Shown here one piece after another: positions 47,380 through 56,863 of a stretch of DNA of 64,000 nt. Both the position numbers and the translations under genes were made by a program. Source of the stretch: Devosia ginsengisoli (GTDB taxonomy: Bacteria; Pseudomonadota; Alphaproteobacteria; Rhizobiales; Devosiaceae); the NCBI RefSeq assembly GCF_007859655.1, contig NZ_CP042304.1, forward strand, positions 2,916,501 through 2,980,500. The letters run 5' to 3'. Under the pieces are notes generated by a model. It had not been told where the DNA came from and did no database searches. It saw nothing but the letters and a program-made list of their open reading frames with translations. The first letter of the stretch is position 1. Every line of letters starts with the position of its first letter.

Positions 47380-48978
47380 CGGCGGCGACCTATCGATTGC
47401 ATTATTTTGCGGGCATGACCCGCCATTCGCGAATTCAAGCCCAGTCTCTCGAGGCCTGCCAACATGTCACCGTCCAAAGCCTTTGGAACTCGTTTGCCGG
47501 CCAATAAATGGAGGTTGTTATTTCGGAATAGCCACTCGAGCTCTCGCCGGTAGCTATTCGGTAACTCCGGTGGTCGTTTCTCCTCGGACCGTTCTGCCAT
47601 GGCGACCCACGACCCGTAGGCTCCGCAGTTGATCCAAATATCCTTATCGCGATCAAGGATGAGGTCGCCGAGCCCATCAGCAAGGGACGCCGGAGGTATC
47701 TGATAATCGGTCCACACTATCTCGGTCATTGCTCGGGCACATACGCGCGGCCTGACGAAGCTTGGAACTGAAATGGAGAGTAAGCGCAACCGACCGTGCC
47801 TTACATCCGTCAATGCTTCATAGCATGCAGGAAGGTGAAACTCCTCGACCCTCGTTGCGCCCGTGGCCGGATCCGACAGTTCGAGAGTTACCGCTTCCAC
47901 TTTTGTGTAGCTCGCGGTTGTCCACTCGATGCCCTGGCGTTGTTCGCCCAAGACTATAGTTCCGACGCGTTCACCGGCATTGGAAGCGCGAACCTCCATC
48001 ATCTGGGTTGCATTTTTTGATATTGGTAGGTCGAGCGTTCTCAGTTGGTTCATGGAAATTAGTTCCACGGTCCGCTCCGTTTCGTCATTGGAGGCGAAGG
48101 AAAGAACCATGGGTCCAACGTCTGGAAGAACAAGATCACCTGACGCGGTGGTGCCGAAAGGCGGAGGATAGACCACTCCCCATTGCGATAGGGGACCGCC
48201 AAATACTAGCCCGGTGTGCGTTGTCAGCCATCGCTCCGCAGCCGGGTCTCTTGTCTCTGGGAGGCCAACCAGAGCGCAGTGCCATCGACCTGTCGGGCCG
48301 AGTTCAGCAATGAGCAGATCATCCGGAATCTTCGCCGAAAGTTCTTCCCGCCAGATCAAGTAGTAATTCCTGCCCCAGCGGAGCGATGCTGCGGCCGGTT
48401 TCTGACGATCCTTCGAAGCCGAAAAGACGGTGAACCGATCGGCGTCGGGCGCCGCGACACGTTCGCGCACAACCGCGCTGTAGCGCGCTGGAACCTCATG
48501 ACTGGTCCACGACGCAAAATAGGAGGTTGTGTCTGGATCCACGACATAGGTCTGGGCGCCCGTGACCAACCTCGCCATTTCGATCCGGCGATGGTTGCCG
48601 TTGCCGCATTCAAGCACAATGCTGCCCCACGCCGTTTCGGCTTTGGGCACAGTAATGTTGAGCCGCCAACGAGGGGGGGCGAGTGGGCCTTAGGGCTGCT
48701 TTCTCAACTGCGATTGAAAGGACGAGCGGCGGTGTCGCCGCTGATGTCTCGCCCGCGGATGTGACCAGGAGGCGCCAGTCGGGAAGGCCCTGAGATGGGT
48801 GGTAAAGTTCGCATTCCGGTCTTGCTGCGCGCACGACATGTGCAAAGTGGGCAACGCGATATAATCCCCTGCGTAACGTAACTGGGTATCCGCACACGGG
48901 ACATCTATAGTCGCTCCTTCGATTGGCGTTCGACGCCCCGACTACTTTGTTGCTCTGGGTTTCGTGTGCGAAGTCCAT
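47376..48978 (-). pseudogene. druB: Druantia protein DruB with N-terminal zinc-finger-like region, frameshifted
   Basis: It begins with ATG at 48978, overlapping the druA stop (TAATG). The N-terminus holds YRCPVCGYPVTLRRG, then AHFAH, like the zinc-binding start of CoiA-type proteins. The frame breaks at a run of seven G (plus strand, 48673-48679). With six, the protein reads ALRPTRPPRWRLNITVPKAE and continues through the downstream frame to 47376, about 533 residues. The downstream frame alone has only a GTG start. The name rests on position between druA and druC. Function within Druantia is unknown. Confidence 0.72.
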
Positions 48979-50198
48979 TAGGAAAAGCGGGCTGCCTCGA
49001 TATATCCGTCGTTCGTTTCGGTCCGCGGGGCCAACAATTCTTGGAGATTCGACCGACGCCATTGCCGGAAGTCGGTCGACCTGAGCGCACGCGGTATCAT
49101 CCAGCGATCGACCGCCTTCCTCGATATCTCTTCGACTGTACTCAGAGCAGCTGTGTTCGGCACACCTTTGCCGTTCCGGAGGATCTCGAAAGAATTGGTG
49201 GCCATCTGCGCGATGAAAACTTCCCGACGAATGCCATGGCGCAGCACGCTCTCACTGACCCCCAATTCGACTAGCGCGGCCTTGATCGTCCGAAGCCGCC
49301 AGTTTGGACCACCGCCGTATTCGTGCTGATCGGCGTAGTGATGGTCTCGTAGGCGCAGAAACGTACGCATGTGGGAAAACAACTGCTCGGTAATGTGAAA
49401 ATGACCCCAACCCTGCGTGTAACCAATGGGCATAAAATAGCTTTCTCCAGACAACTTTAATCTGTTGTAAACAGATGATCTGCCCATGGAGGAACTCGTC
49501 GTGACAGCAAGCAGGGATGCACTTTTCGCTTTGCCGGATATTATGCCCACTGAACTGCCATAGCTTTCACCGAAGTCGTTCAGGATGTCCCTGCTGCGAA
49601 CTAGGCAGGCGACCGCCTTGCCGCCCAGCAGCATGCTATAGGGAGGAATGGCGCCCAACACATATGCGTCCATAATGCCCACGAGCCGATCCTCGCGGTC
49701 TCCAACCGACCATCCAATAAGGTTGTCCCTCACCCGCAGATTGAAGACGGGATCGCCGAGCGCGATTAGACCGGCAAGGCGGTCGTGTCCATCATCCCAG
49801 ACAAGATAGCGCATACGCCGTCCAAAGCCTGAAGACACCGGCACCGACCAAGTCAGCGACGCCAATCGAAACAGGTTCGATTGCCAAGTGTCACTCTTCA
49901 CCCGGATAAGCCGCAGGGAGATCTTCTCAGGTTCGATGTCTGCCCCATCAGCGAAATGATTGAGTAGTCGGCCAAGATTTCTCTCGATGAACGGCTTGCT
50001 GGATGCGATCCGTTCATCGCGTTGCCCAGCGTGAAGTCGCCGAACGTCATCCTTGTCTGACCCGGGCAATTGGAGCAGCCCGTCGGCACCCTTCGTAAAG
50101 CCCAACTTCGTGAAATGCTCACGAATGGCACGTTTCAACATAGCGTCCGGCATAAACGCCGGAGCAACGGCGCCTTTGTTACCTGTAGAATCCCTCAT
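48978..50198 (-). CDS. druA: Druantia protein DruA (DUF4338)
   Basis: A 406-residue protein of the DUF4338 family, the marker of type I Druantia. Characteristic runs are visible: IALGDPVFNLRVRDNLIGW, MDAYVLGAIPPYSMLLGGKA, VTTSSSMGRSSVYNRLKL, GYTQGWGHFHI and LRHGIRREVFIAQMATN. It is the first gene of the operon and is intact. Biochemistry is unknown; the family is required for phage defence in the original type I system. The ATG at 50198 gives the longest frame; internal ATGs at residues 16 and 20 are possible. Confidence 0.92.
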   Translation of the reverse strand: MRDSTGNKGAVAPAFMPDAMLKRAIREHFTKLGFTKGADGLLQLPGSDKDDVRRLHAGQRDERIASSKPFIERNLGRLLNHFADGADIEPEKISLRLIRVKSDTWQSNLFRLASLTWSVPVSSGFGRRMRYLVWDDGHDRLAGLIALGDPVFNLRVRDNLIGWSVGDREDRLVGIMDAYVLGAIPPYSMLLGGKAVACLVRSRDILNDFGESYGSSVGIISGKAKSASLLAVTTSSSMGRSSVYNRLKLSGESYFMPIGYTQGWGHFHITEQLFSHMRTFLRLRDHHYADQHEYGGGPNWRLRTIKAALVELGVSESVLRHGIRREVFIAQMATNSFEILRNGKGVPNTAALSTVEEISRKAVDRWMIPRALRSTDFRQWRRSNLQELLAPRTETNDGYIEAARFS

Positions 50199-50689
50199 GG
50201 CGCTGACACTAAGTGATTATCTTTGCTTTGGACAGGACGGTGACATATGGCGGCACTGCTTCAGAAATCGCTAGAGGGCAGAAATGAAGATTAAGTTGCG
50301 AAATTGACTTTGGCCGTTGGCGAATCGGGTGTGTGCCCACAGCTGCAAGTACTCCGAAGCTTTAGCAAGTATTGCCGCAGTTCGGTCCTTTTGCGGGATG
50401 ATTGATGGGTGACTCGCTGGTCATTCGGGGACGAAACCCGGCCACGATGCGCCTTGCCTAGGACCACCAAAGGCGATCCTGAGGTGTCCCGTTAGAGTAA
50501 ACAGATAGAGGTCTACGACGAGTTGTCGTCGTCGGTTTGCGACCGCCGGGCGACCGTTTTCTAGGGAGCAATAGCTTGGCTTGGACCAGCAATAGTCATT
50601 GAGCGGTGACGGCTCAGCGTGACCAGAAAGCTGCGCTATAGTATAAGTAAGCCATGTAGATTGGAGCCGCCCGGCAGTGGGACGAACTA
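50199..50689. other. Divergent intergenic region upstream of druA
   Basis: A 491-bp gap between the dru operon and a plus-strand gene. It is more AT-rich than its surroundings and should hold both promoters. No tRNA, obvious operator palindrome or plausible small gene is visible. Confidence 0.5.
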
Positions 50690-51574
50690 ATGGTGTTTCC
50701 ATTTCAGGATATCAATCACCAGGATCGTTTCGAAGCGGGGCGGTCATTGGTCCAACGGGGCGGAGCGGCCGCCGCCATGTGCGGCGCGAAGACTCGAAAT
50801 GGCGGCTCTTGCCGGCAGCCTCCGCTTAAAGAGCATACACGCTGCCTTCGGCACGCCGGTCCAAAAGCCGCAACGGAGCATCGCGATCGCCAATGGCGGG
50901 ATGTGCAGCGGGGGCGAATAAGCTGGGAGGACTTCGCCCTCGCGGAACTGAAGCGAGCGGCCAACCGACTGCGTTGGCGCTGGAAGAAGGACCCTTGGGC
51001 CCCGGGGCGCACAATAGACCTTGGGGAGCACGAGGACCGCTTCCAGATCGAGCTTGGGCGGCCGGACGAGCGCGGCCAGGCTATTGCCCCGGCAGTGCTG
51101 GACTGGTTGCGGTGGAAATTCCGTCGGATGCAACTTGACCGCCGCCGGGACGGGGAGTGGGCGGACTTGCTTCGGCATGAATACCCAGACCGGGTGCGCG
51201 CAGCTGGACCGGCGCCCAAAATGGAGGCTAACGAATGGGCGGGGCCTGAGCCCGAAGCGGCGGTCTGGGCTAGCCGCGTTCCGTCGACCACATCCAAGCG
51301 TGGGCGTCTGGACCGCGTGCGCGTCCGGAGGCCTGAAGACGATCGAGAAATTCGCGCGGTGCCCAGGAAAGAAAACCCGGAAGCCGAACGGGTGGCCCTC
51401 GCGCGCGTGGCGCACGAGAACCGGGTAGTTGTGGCGCCGCTGATCCAGAAATGCACCAGCGAGGACGAAGAAATCGCTTTTCTGCGGGTGCTGCGCGCCT
51501 GCGTCGAGAACCCCAACGACCAGAAGGCCCGCGCCAAATGGATTGAAGCGGCGCGGACCCTAAGCGCGCGCTAG
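50690..51574 (+). CDS. Hypothetical protein with N-terminal Cys/His motif
   Basis: A 294-residue basic protein (98 fewer hydrophobic stretches than a membrane protein would need; none long enough to span). Near residue 31 it has CGAKTRNGGSCRQPPLKEHT and then CLRHAG, a four-ligand Cys/His pattern common at the start of small phage and island proteins that handle DNA. The rest is rich in Arg, Glu and Trp and has no family I recognise. ATG 50690 has GGGA at good distance; ATG 50777 would start right at the Cys motif. It diverges from druA and abuts the next, convergent gene. Confidence 0.55.
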   Translation: MVFPFQDINHQDRFEAGRSLVQRGGAAAAMCGAKTRNGGSCRQPPLKEHTRCLRHAGPKAATEHRDRQWRDVQRGRISWEDFALAELKRAANRLRWRWKKDPWAPGRTIDLGEHEDRFQIELGRPDERGQAIAPAVLDWLRWKFRRMQLDRRRDGEWADLLRHEYPDRVRAAGPAPKMEANEWAGPEPEAAVWASRVPSTTSKRGRLDRVRVRRPEDDREIRAVPRKENPEAERVALARVAHENRVVVAPLIQKCTSEDEEIAFLRVLRACVENPNDQKARAKWIEAARTLSAR

Positions 51575-52251
51575 CCCCAAATCGCCAGGGCGGCGTACCG
51601 CCCGTATTGTGGATCGCCTGGCAATACAGGCTTCACGCTTGGGCGCGTTCGCCCGGCAGGTTCGCGCGCTCGGCCCCGCTCGAGCACCCAGCCCAAGCCG
51701 TCGTCGGATGGGGAGAGCCCGAGTACGGAACCCAATTCGGGAAGTGTATCGAGGTATTCCATCAAAAAAAGGTTCTGCTCATGCGCCTGTAGCGTGGCTG
51801 TCCACAGGGCGCGGGCAAAGTCGCCAACGGGTGGCTCGCGGTCGGGATGCACCGAGACGAGCAGGGCTGTGCGCGTGTCGGCGTGCGTCTTGTACGGTTT
51901 GTAACTCTGGAAGTGGGTGTCGCGGTCCATGATCGCCCACTGGTCACGCCACTGACCGGACTTAAATGGCGGGTCCAGCACGTCCACCCAGGCGCCCGCC
52001 TTCAGCATTTCCGAAGCCTCCGCTGCACTGACGCGCAACGTGACGAACTCCAGCCGGTTGTCGGCCCTAAAGAGTTTGTCCGCTTCCACCCAAAGGCGCC
52101 GGGATACGGCGTTCCCTGCCCGTTGGCCGGGCGGTCCGGCTAGTAGAGCAGGGTCTTTCACCCACCCGCGTACGTCGGAGTCATAAACCAGGCGGGCATC
52201 CCGCTTTGGCTTTGTGGAGTGTCGTTTTGCTTTTGTCGTCGGCTTGCGCAT
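51571..52251 (-). CDS. Hypothetical island protein
   Basis: A 226-residue soluble protein with a lysine/arginine-rich N-terminus (RKPTTKAKRHSTKPKRDAR). A central segment reads VTLRVSAAEASEMLKAGAWVDVLDPPFKSGQW, and the C-terminus is proline/glycine-rich. No family recognised. It lies downstream of the primase-helicase pair on the same strand, beyond the repeat-rich spacer, and overlaps the end of the convergent Cys/His protein by 4 nt. Confidence 0.55.
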   Translation of the reverse strand: MRKPTTKAKRHSTKPKRDARLVYDSDVRGWVKDPALLAGPPGQRAGNAVSRRLWVEADKLFRADNRLEFVTLRVSAAEASEMLKAGAWVDVLDPPFKSGQWRDQWAIMDRDTHFQSYKPYKTHADTRTALLVSVHPDREPPVGDFARALWTATLQAHEQNLFLMEYLDTLPELGSVLGLSPSDDGLGWVLERGRAREPAGRTRPSVKPVLPGDPQYGRYAALAIWG

Positions 52252-52361
52252 GGTGTTTCCGAAGAGCGCGCGGCGGGATTGCCGGGCGTTAATTGTGCTG
52301 GGCTTTGATCTCCTTCCAGATGCCGCGGGGGAGCTTCTGCCCCGGGAAAATCCACACTCGT

Positions 52362-52555
52362 TCCACAGTCGCTAGCCCGGAGGGTTTGGCCTTGCACGCA
52401 ACGGGAAAGTTCGCCTCTTTCTCCACCACCACAGTCGTTCCCTAAGCAACTTGACTGTGGTGGTGGGGGAGGGGAGGACCTGTTGTCCTCCCTCCCTCCC
52501 CACTCACTCTGCGCTCGGTTTCCACAGTGGTCCCCACAGTGAAATCCACTGTGGA
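52362..52555. other. Candidate replication origin: TCCACAGT repeats and G/C-skewed hairpin
   Basis: TCCACAGT occurs at 52362; CCACAGT at about 52429; the inverted form ACTGTGG at 52454; TCCACAGTGG at 52521-52530; CCACAGTG at 52534; and CCACTGTGGA at 52546-52555, which is the exact inverse of 52521-52530. Between them a purine-rich arm (GGGGAGGGGAGGAC, about 52467-52480) pairs with GTCCTCCCTCCC (about 52484 onward), a strong hairpin. The spacer adjoins the RepA-like helicase and primase genes. Iterons plus hairpin suggest an element origin; a terminator is the alternative for the hairpin. Confidence 0.5.
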
Positions 52556-52569
52556 GACGGGACCAGTCA

Positions 52570-53820
52570 TCACCACCCCGGCACCACTTGTGGGTCCATT
52601 TGTACCGGCTCAGCGGGTGATTTGCCGACTTCGACAACTTCCATCATTCGCCCCGTCCGGCCGTCGTGCTGCTTGATCGTTGTCAGAGCCCCCTCGCGCT
52701 TCCAAGCGTTGAGCATTGCTACGACTTTGCGACGGGCAGCATTCTGGTTGGCGTCCCGTCCCTTCTGCCCACTAGCCGGCTCCCCAATATCGAGCCCCGT
52801 TGCGTCGGCTACCAGGTATCCTACCCAGTCCGGCGATTTATCTGACCACCGGGGCGGCGCTGCTGCCTGGCTGACGGCGCGCTGGACATTGATAAGGTCT
52901 GCAGCGCTTCCCAGCGTTGGGGTCGGCGGGGTCCAATGCTCTACCGTTTGCACGGTGTCGCCCTGCGGGTACTGAACATTCCCGTTGTTCAGGGAGACGC
53001 CAACCAGCTTCACCCACCGCGCAGCTTGAGCTGGGGCTAGGTTGGCCTTCCCGTTGTCCACCCGGATGAACTCCCAGCGCCGGTCCAAGGGCACGCCAAA
53101 GTTCCCCGCCTCTTTGTCCGTCATCTGCCCGAGCTGCCTTGAGCTGCGGACTGCATCCACCAATGCTGACGCGCCACGAGAGGCGCCCGCCCCCGCCGCG
53201 CTCATATTCGTCGACGCTACCTTGGAGGTGTGGTGGACCAACACAACGGCGACCCGCGCTTTGTCAGCAATCTCGCGGAGCGCGCCCATAAGCAGGTTCA
53301 TCGCTTCGTTGCTGTTTTCCGGCAGGGTGTGAAGAGCGCCCAACGGGTCTAGCATGATAACGTCCACGCCGAGCTCCCGGGCTTGCTCAACGATGCGGTC
53401 CACCGACCGTTGGTCAACCTTTGGACCGTCGGCGCCGTCACGGGCCAGACTCAGACGGACATCCCGACCGCTGGACAAGATCAAGTTATTGTTGAGGTCC
53501 GCGAGGGTCAGCTTGTGGTGCTGCAACGCCGCCGCCAACCGCCGTTGGAGTTCCAGCCGGTCATCTTCAGCGTTGTGCAACCAGACGCGCAGCGGGCTCA
53601 CCGGATTGTCCCCAGGCAGCAGCGTTTTCCCGGTGGCCATCGCAACAGCTTCCACCATCGTCAGCGCGGACTTGCCTGTGCCCCCGGGCGCCACCACCAT
53701 CGAAATGTACCGGCGAATGATGGCGCGCCCGTACAGCCATTCCCTCGGCGGGATTTGCCGGGGGACAAATGGTTGTACCGGCACCAGGGCAAGACTCTTT
53801 GCCGGGGCGACAAATGCCAA
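52570..53820 (-). CDS. RepA-like AAA ATPase/helicase
   Basis: A 416-residue RecA-fold ATPase of the AAA_25/RepA type. Walker A is MVVAPGGTGKSALTMVEA, Walker B VDVIMLDPLGALH, then VVLVHHTSK, the typical sensor/His motif of RepA hexameric helicases. The C-terminal half resembles a small winged-helix region (RKVVAMLNAWKREGALTTIKQ). It would unwind DNA for replication of the element. The start is uncertain: a TTG at 53820 is used here, and the frame stays open further into the end of the primase gene, so the two are closely coupled. Confidence 0.82.
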   Translation of the reverse strand: MAFVAPAKSLALVPVQPFVPRQIPPREWLYGRAIIRRYISMVVAPGGTGKSALTMVEAVAMATGKTLLPGDNPVSPLRVWLHNAEDDRLELQRRLAAALQHHKLTLADLNNNLILSSGRDVRLSLARDGADGPKVDQRSVDRIVEQARELGVDVIMLDPLGALHTLPENSNEAMNLLMGALREIADKARVAVVLVHHTSKVASTNMSAAGAGASRGASALVDAVRSSRQLGQMTDKEAGNFGVPLDRRWEFIRVDNGKANLAPAQAARWVKLVGVSLNNGNVQYPQGDTVQTVEHWTPPTPTLGSAADLINVQRAVSQAAAPPRWSDKSPDWVGYLVADATGLDIGEPASGQKGRDANQNAARRKVVAMLNAWKREGALTTIKQHDGRTGRMMEVVEVGKSPAEPVQMDPQVVPGW

Positions 53821-53843
53821 CTGCTCTGGCTCAATCGGCTGAT

Positions 53844-54899
53844 TTAGGAAGGCCTCACGCGCAAGAAATCCCCGGGCAGTCTCGGGGGTGGAAGCGCGAG
53901 GTCCAAAGAAACATGCAGCGCCTGGTCGGCGTCGTACATGTCCTCAATTAGCTTCCAGAAATCGGCGCTGTTCAGATCAGCGCAATGCCCGTGGAAGCAG
54001 TTTGCTGTGCCGTCAGCGCCGATGAATGCGAAGCCACCAGGATCCCCATCAGAATGGACGCCGTGCATCATATGGTTGGGACAATCGCAATCGATCACGC
54101 CCGCGCGGCTCGACGGGCGCGGGTTGAGCCCCACTGCTTGCGCCAGCTTTACCAGCGGGTCGTCCATTGAGGCGTTGCGGTTTGGGGTGCCCCCACTACC
54201 GGCCAATGCACGGGTGGGACCCACCGGACCGATCATCGCCTTGCTCAAGAAGTCCGAGCCAATAAGATGCTCTGCGAGCTTATACAGGTCCACACTGGCG
54301 CCCGCATCGAAGTGTGTCGCCCGGACACGCCATGGACTACCGTCCAGCGGATTTACATACTTGGGTTTTCCGTTGATCCCGCCGGGCAGGCGCATGTACC
54401 GGGCGGCGTCGAAGCATGCGGGGTCACCCCAGCCGTTGGACTTGAGAAAATCCCGCACGCATGCAACCACCCGGCACGCTTCGCCTCCATCCTCAGGCAC
54501 CGGCACCGAAAGCCTAAGCACCCATTGCTCGTTACCGGGGGAGGTTTCGATCTTGGCCAACGGGGCAAAGCCTGCCGCCTCCAAGGCGTCCAGGGTAGCG
54601 CTGGGAACCTTGGCGCCCGGGCCATCCCCGACGTCGTCAAACACGATCGCAACGTGGTGATCCACATGCGCAGCGGATCGGCCGTTGGTGCCAGGAGCCA
54701 TAACACCGACGCTGTAGAAAAGATTGTCGTGCTCCTCCAGACTATACCCGGCCAGGCGCCCGCCCTGCCAACTGCCGGAGGAATTGTTGGGGTCGCCGGG
54801 AAGAGAGAGGACATGCACGCTGTTCTCATCAAATCCGGCAAAGAGCGCGGACAGAAACTCTTGAGGAGTTGCAGCAGATCGCACACCGGATCCGCTCAT
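53844..54899 (-). CDS. RepB-like DNA primase
   Basis: A 351-residue protein. The central part resembles the RepB-like/archaeo-eukaryotic primase fold of mobile elements: HHVAIVFDDVGDG, then KIETSPGNEQWVLRL, then ARYMRLPGGINGKPKY. A C-terminal zinc-knot candidate (CDCPNHMMHG, then CFHGHC) follows. It lies between the AlpA gene (ATGA overlap at 54896-54899) and the RepA-like helicase, so the three form an early operon. It would prime replication of the element. Confidence 0.78.
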   Translation of the reverse strand: MSGSGVRSAATPQEFLSALFAGFDENSVHVLSLPGDPNNSSGSWQGGRLAGYSLEEHDNLFYSVGVMAPGTNGRSAAHVDHHVAIVFDDVGDGPGAKVPSATLDALEAAGFAPLAKIETSPGNEQWVLRLSVPVPEDGGEACRVVACVRDFLKSNGWGDPACFDAARYMRLPGGINGKPKYVNPLDGSPWRVRATHFDAGASVDLYKLAEHLIGSDFLSKAMIGPVGPTRALAGSGGTPNRNASMDDPLVKLAQAVGLNPRPSSRAGVIDCDCPNHMMHGVHSDGDPGGFAFIGADGTANCFHGHCADLNSADFWKLIEDMYDADQALHVSLDLALPPPRLPGDFLRVRPS

Positions 54900-55096
54900 G
54901 CTGAGCGCTCCATCTCCATCCAAGCTTTCAATTCACTCGCACGCCAACGGGCTCGCCCTGCGATACGCAGCGGCTGAGGGAAATCGCCCCTTTGGCAAAG
55001 TCGAAGGATGGTCGAGCGGCTGAAACCGGTCAGGGCCTCCACCTGCGAATAGTTCAGCAGGTGGTCGAGGCTCAGAGGCTTGTTGCTGTACGACAT
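54896..55096 (-). CDS. AlpA family phage regulatory protein/excisionase-like
   Basis: A 66-residue MerR-like helix-turn-helix protein: LLNYSQVEALTGFSRSTILRLCQRGDFPQPLRIAGRARWRASELKAWM is the AlpA/excisionase pattern with its winged helix. In P4-type elements such proteins control integrase expression or excision. It heads the primase-helicase operon and overlaps the primase start. Confidence 0.9.
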   Translation of the reverse strand: MSYSNKPLSLDHLLNYSQVEALTGFSRSTILRLCQRGDFPQPLRIAGRARWRASELKAWMEMERSA

Positions 55097-55146
55097 GGGA
55101 CTGCTCCATTGATGCTTGTTGCAGCACCATGACGCATCCAGCCGCC

Positions 55147-55614
55147 TTAGTTAGGGGTAGGTAATCGGCGAGTGGATACGCCAGGTCTGCCGGACATATG
55201 GCCAATCTGCCAGCGGTATTGGTCCCAAAGCCTCCGCGGGATCGCCGAAGTTATGACAAAACGCTCCGGCAGGCGTTGGTGCCGGCGGACGTAGGCGATT
55301 TCCTCCCGCGAAACTTCCCTTCGCCACGACCTGAATTGATAGTTGGAAACCGCCGCGCTGTCCCGCCCTGCAAACCCCTGCAGTGTCATTGCTAGACCCT
55401 CCCTGCGCGCCACAATCAGGACGCTGAGCACAAGAAGTTCTTTGCAGAGCCGGCTTTCAATCTGATAGTGGTGCTCGCCCCGCTTTCGCCTAGGCGGCCG
55501 TGCTCCACGAGGGCGAGAAAAGGTGCCAACGCTCATTGCGATGGCTCGAGGCAGAAAATCGTCCAAGAATTCCTCGTATTGGAGTTCAGCCTTCAAAGCG
55601 CCGTCAAAGTTCAT
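55147..55614 (-). CDS. Hypothetical protein downstream of the integrase
   Basis: A 155-residue basic protein (ARPPRRKRGEHHYQIESRLCK...). It overlaps the integrase stop by 11 nt on the same strand, so it is probably cotranscribed with it. No domain recognised. It could be an accessory recombination or regulatory factor, but nothing in the sequence proves this. Confidence 0.55.
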   Translation of the reverse strand: MNFDGALKAELQYEEFLDDFLPRAIAMSVGTFSRPRGARPPRRKRGEHHYQIESRLCKELLVLSVLIVARREGLAMTLQGFAGRDSAAVSNYQFRSWRREVSREEIAYVRRHQRLPERFVITSAIPRRLWDQYRWQIGHMSGRPGVSTRRLPTPN

Positions 55615-56863
55615 ACTGCGCGCCTTTGCAGTACGCGGCCCAGTCCTCCATCAAAAGCTTTCGCTTCACGAAGGCCGTGCCGCGACGGTAAGCCCTCTCA
55701 ACTTTATTTCCTAAAATGTGCGCGAGGGCAGCTTCTGCGACTTCGCCCGAGTGGTCGGTTTCTTCGCCAACCCAGTCACGAAACGACGAGCGAAACCCGT
55801 GTGCAGTGGCCCCATCCACATTCATACGGCGCATAAGGGCGTTAAACACCATGTCGCTCATCGGCACGCCTTCCTTGGTACTCGGAAACACGAAACCGTG
55901 CCGCAGTGCAGGTTCAGGGGCCATCTCACGTAGGATTTCCAGACAGCGCTCTGTCAGAGGCACCCGATGCTCTCGCTCGGCCTTCATTCGACTCGCTGGA
56001 ACAGTCCACACGGCGGCGTCCATGTCGATTTCAGACCAGACCGCACCTCGCACCTCGCCCGCACGGGCGGCGGTCAGAATTAAGAACTCCAATGCACGAG
56101 CACTAACGGCAGTTCGCTTGGCCAGTTCCGCCACGAATGCAGGAACCGCGCTGTAGGGCATCGCCGCATAGTGGTTGGGTTCGGCAGGCTTCTTTACTGT
56201 TTCCAGAGCATGCTCCAAACGCCCCGCCCAACGCGCCGGGTTTTCTCCCGCCCGGTACCCTTGATGGGTTGCGTGGTCCAAAACCTTTTCAATCCGGCCG
56301 CGCAAGCGCGTTGCAGTCTCGTGCTTCAACGTCCAAAGCTTGCCGCGAACGATCTTCTTCCCCACGCGTTTTGTGTGTTCGCGTTGCAAGACTTCCACAA
56401 TGTCGCGGGTTTCTATTTCGTCCACCCGCATCGAGCACAAACGTCCGCAATAGGACTCACCTAGAGTTTGCCGCCATTGATAAAGGTGTTTAGAGTTTCG
56501 AGACTCTGGCGCGATGCGCAGGTCAATATACTCGTTGGCGACGGTGGCGAATGTTGGCTTCTCACGAGCCTCACGCAGGGCCTGCCGTTCGGCCTGCTTG
56601 GCAGCCGCCGGATCAATCCCCAACACTAACTGTTCCCGATGCCCCTGGGCCAGGGCACGAGCTGATTTAAGAGTTGTGCCCGGAAATCCGCCTAAGCCAA
56701 GCTCGGAGACCTTGCCTCCACCCGGGCGCGTATATCGGAAGACCCATCTCTTACCACCGCTGGCGTCCAGGCGGAGATATAGACCTCCGCCGTCGCTGAG
56801 ATGCTTCGGCCCAACCGCGTTTTCCACCTGCTTTGGGCTCAGGCGATACATTGAACGGGCCAT
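55604..56863 (-). CDS. int: Site-specific tyrosine recombinase, P4-type integrase
   Basis: A 419-residue integrase with the DUF4102 arm-binding N-terminus (HLSDGGGLYLRLDASGGKRWVFRYTRPGG), a core-binding SAM-like domain, and the catalytic domain with Arg in LTAARAGEVRG, HGFRSSFRDW (His-x-x-Arg), His in LAHILGN and the nucleophile Tyr in RAYRRG. This branch targets the 3' ends of tRNA genes, matching the tRNA-Ala attachment site. It lies about 250 bp from attR. The ATG at 56863 opens the conserved start; an in-frame ATG at 56881 is possible. Confidence 0.95.
   Translation of the reverse strand: MARSMYRLSPKQVENAVGPKHLSDGGGLYLRLDASGGKRWVFRYTRPGGGKVSELGLGGFPGTTLKSARALAQGHREQLVLGIDPAAAKQAERQALREAREKPTFATVANEYIDLRIAPESRNSKHLYQWRQTLGESYCGRLCSMRVDEIETRDIVEVLQREHTKRVGKKIVRGKLWTLKHETATRLRGRIEKVLDHATHQGYRAGENPARWAGRLEHALETVKKPAEPNHYAAMPYSAVPAFVAELAKRTAVSARALEFLILTAARAGEVRGAVWSEIDMDAAVWTVPASRMKAEREHRVPLTERCLEILREMAPEPALRHGFVFPSTKEGVPMSDMVFNALMRRMNVDGATAHGFRSSFRDWVGEETDHSGEVAEAALAHILGNKVERAYRRGTAFVKRKLLMEDWAAYCKGAQYEL

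Noticed and set aside
50421..50702. Small minus-strand frame of 93 codons upstream of druA
   Set aside because: No ribosome site, no family resemblance, and it runs across the start of the plus-strand gene.
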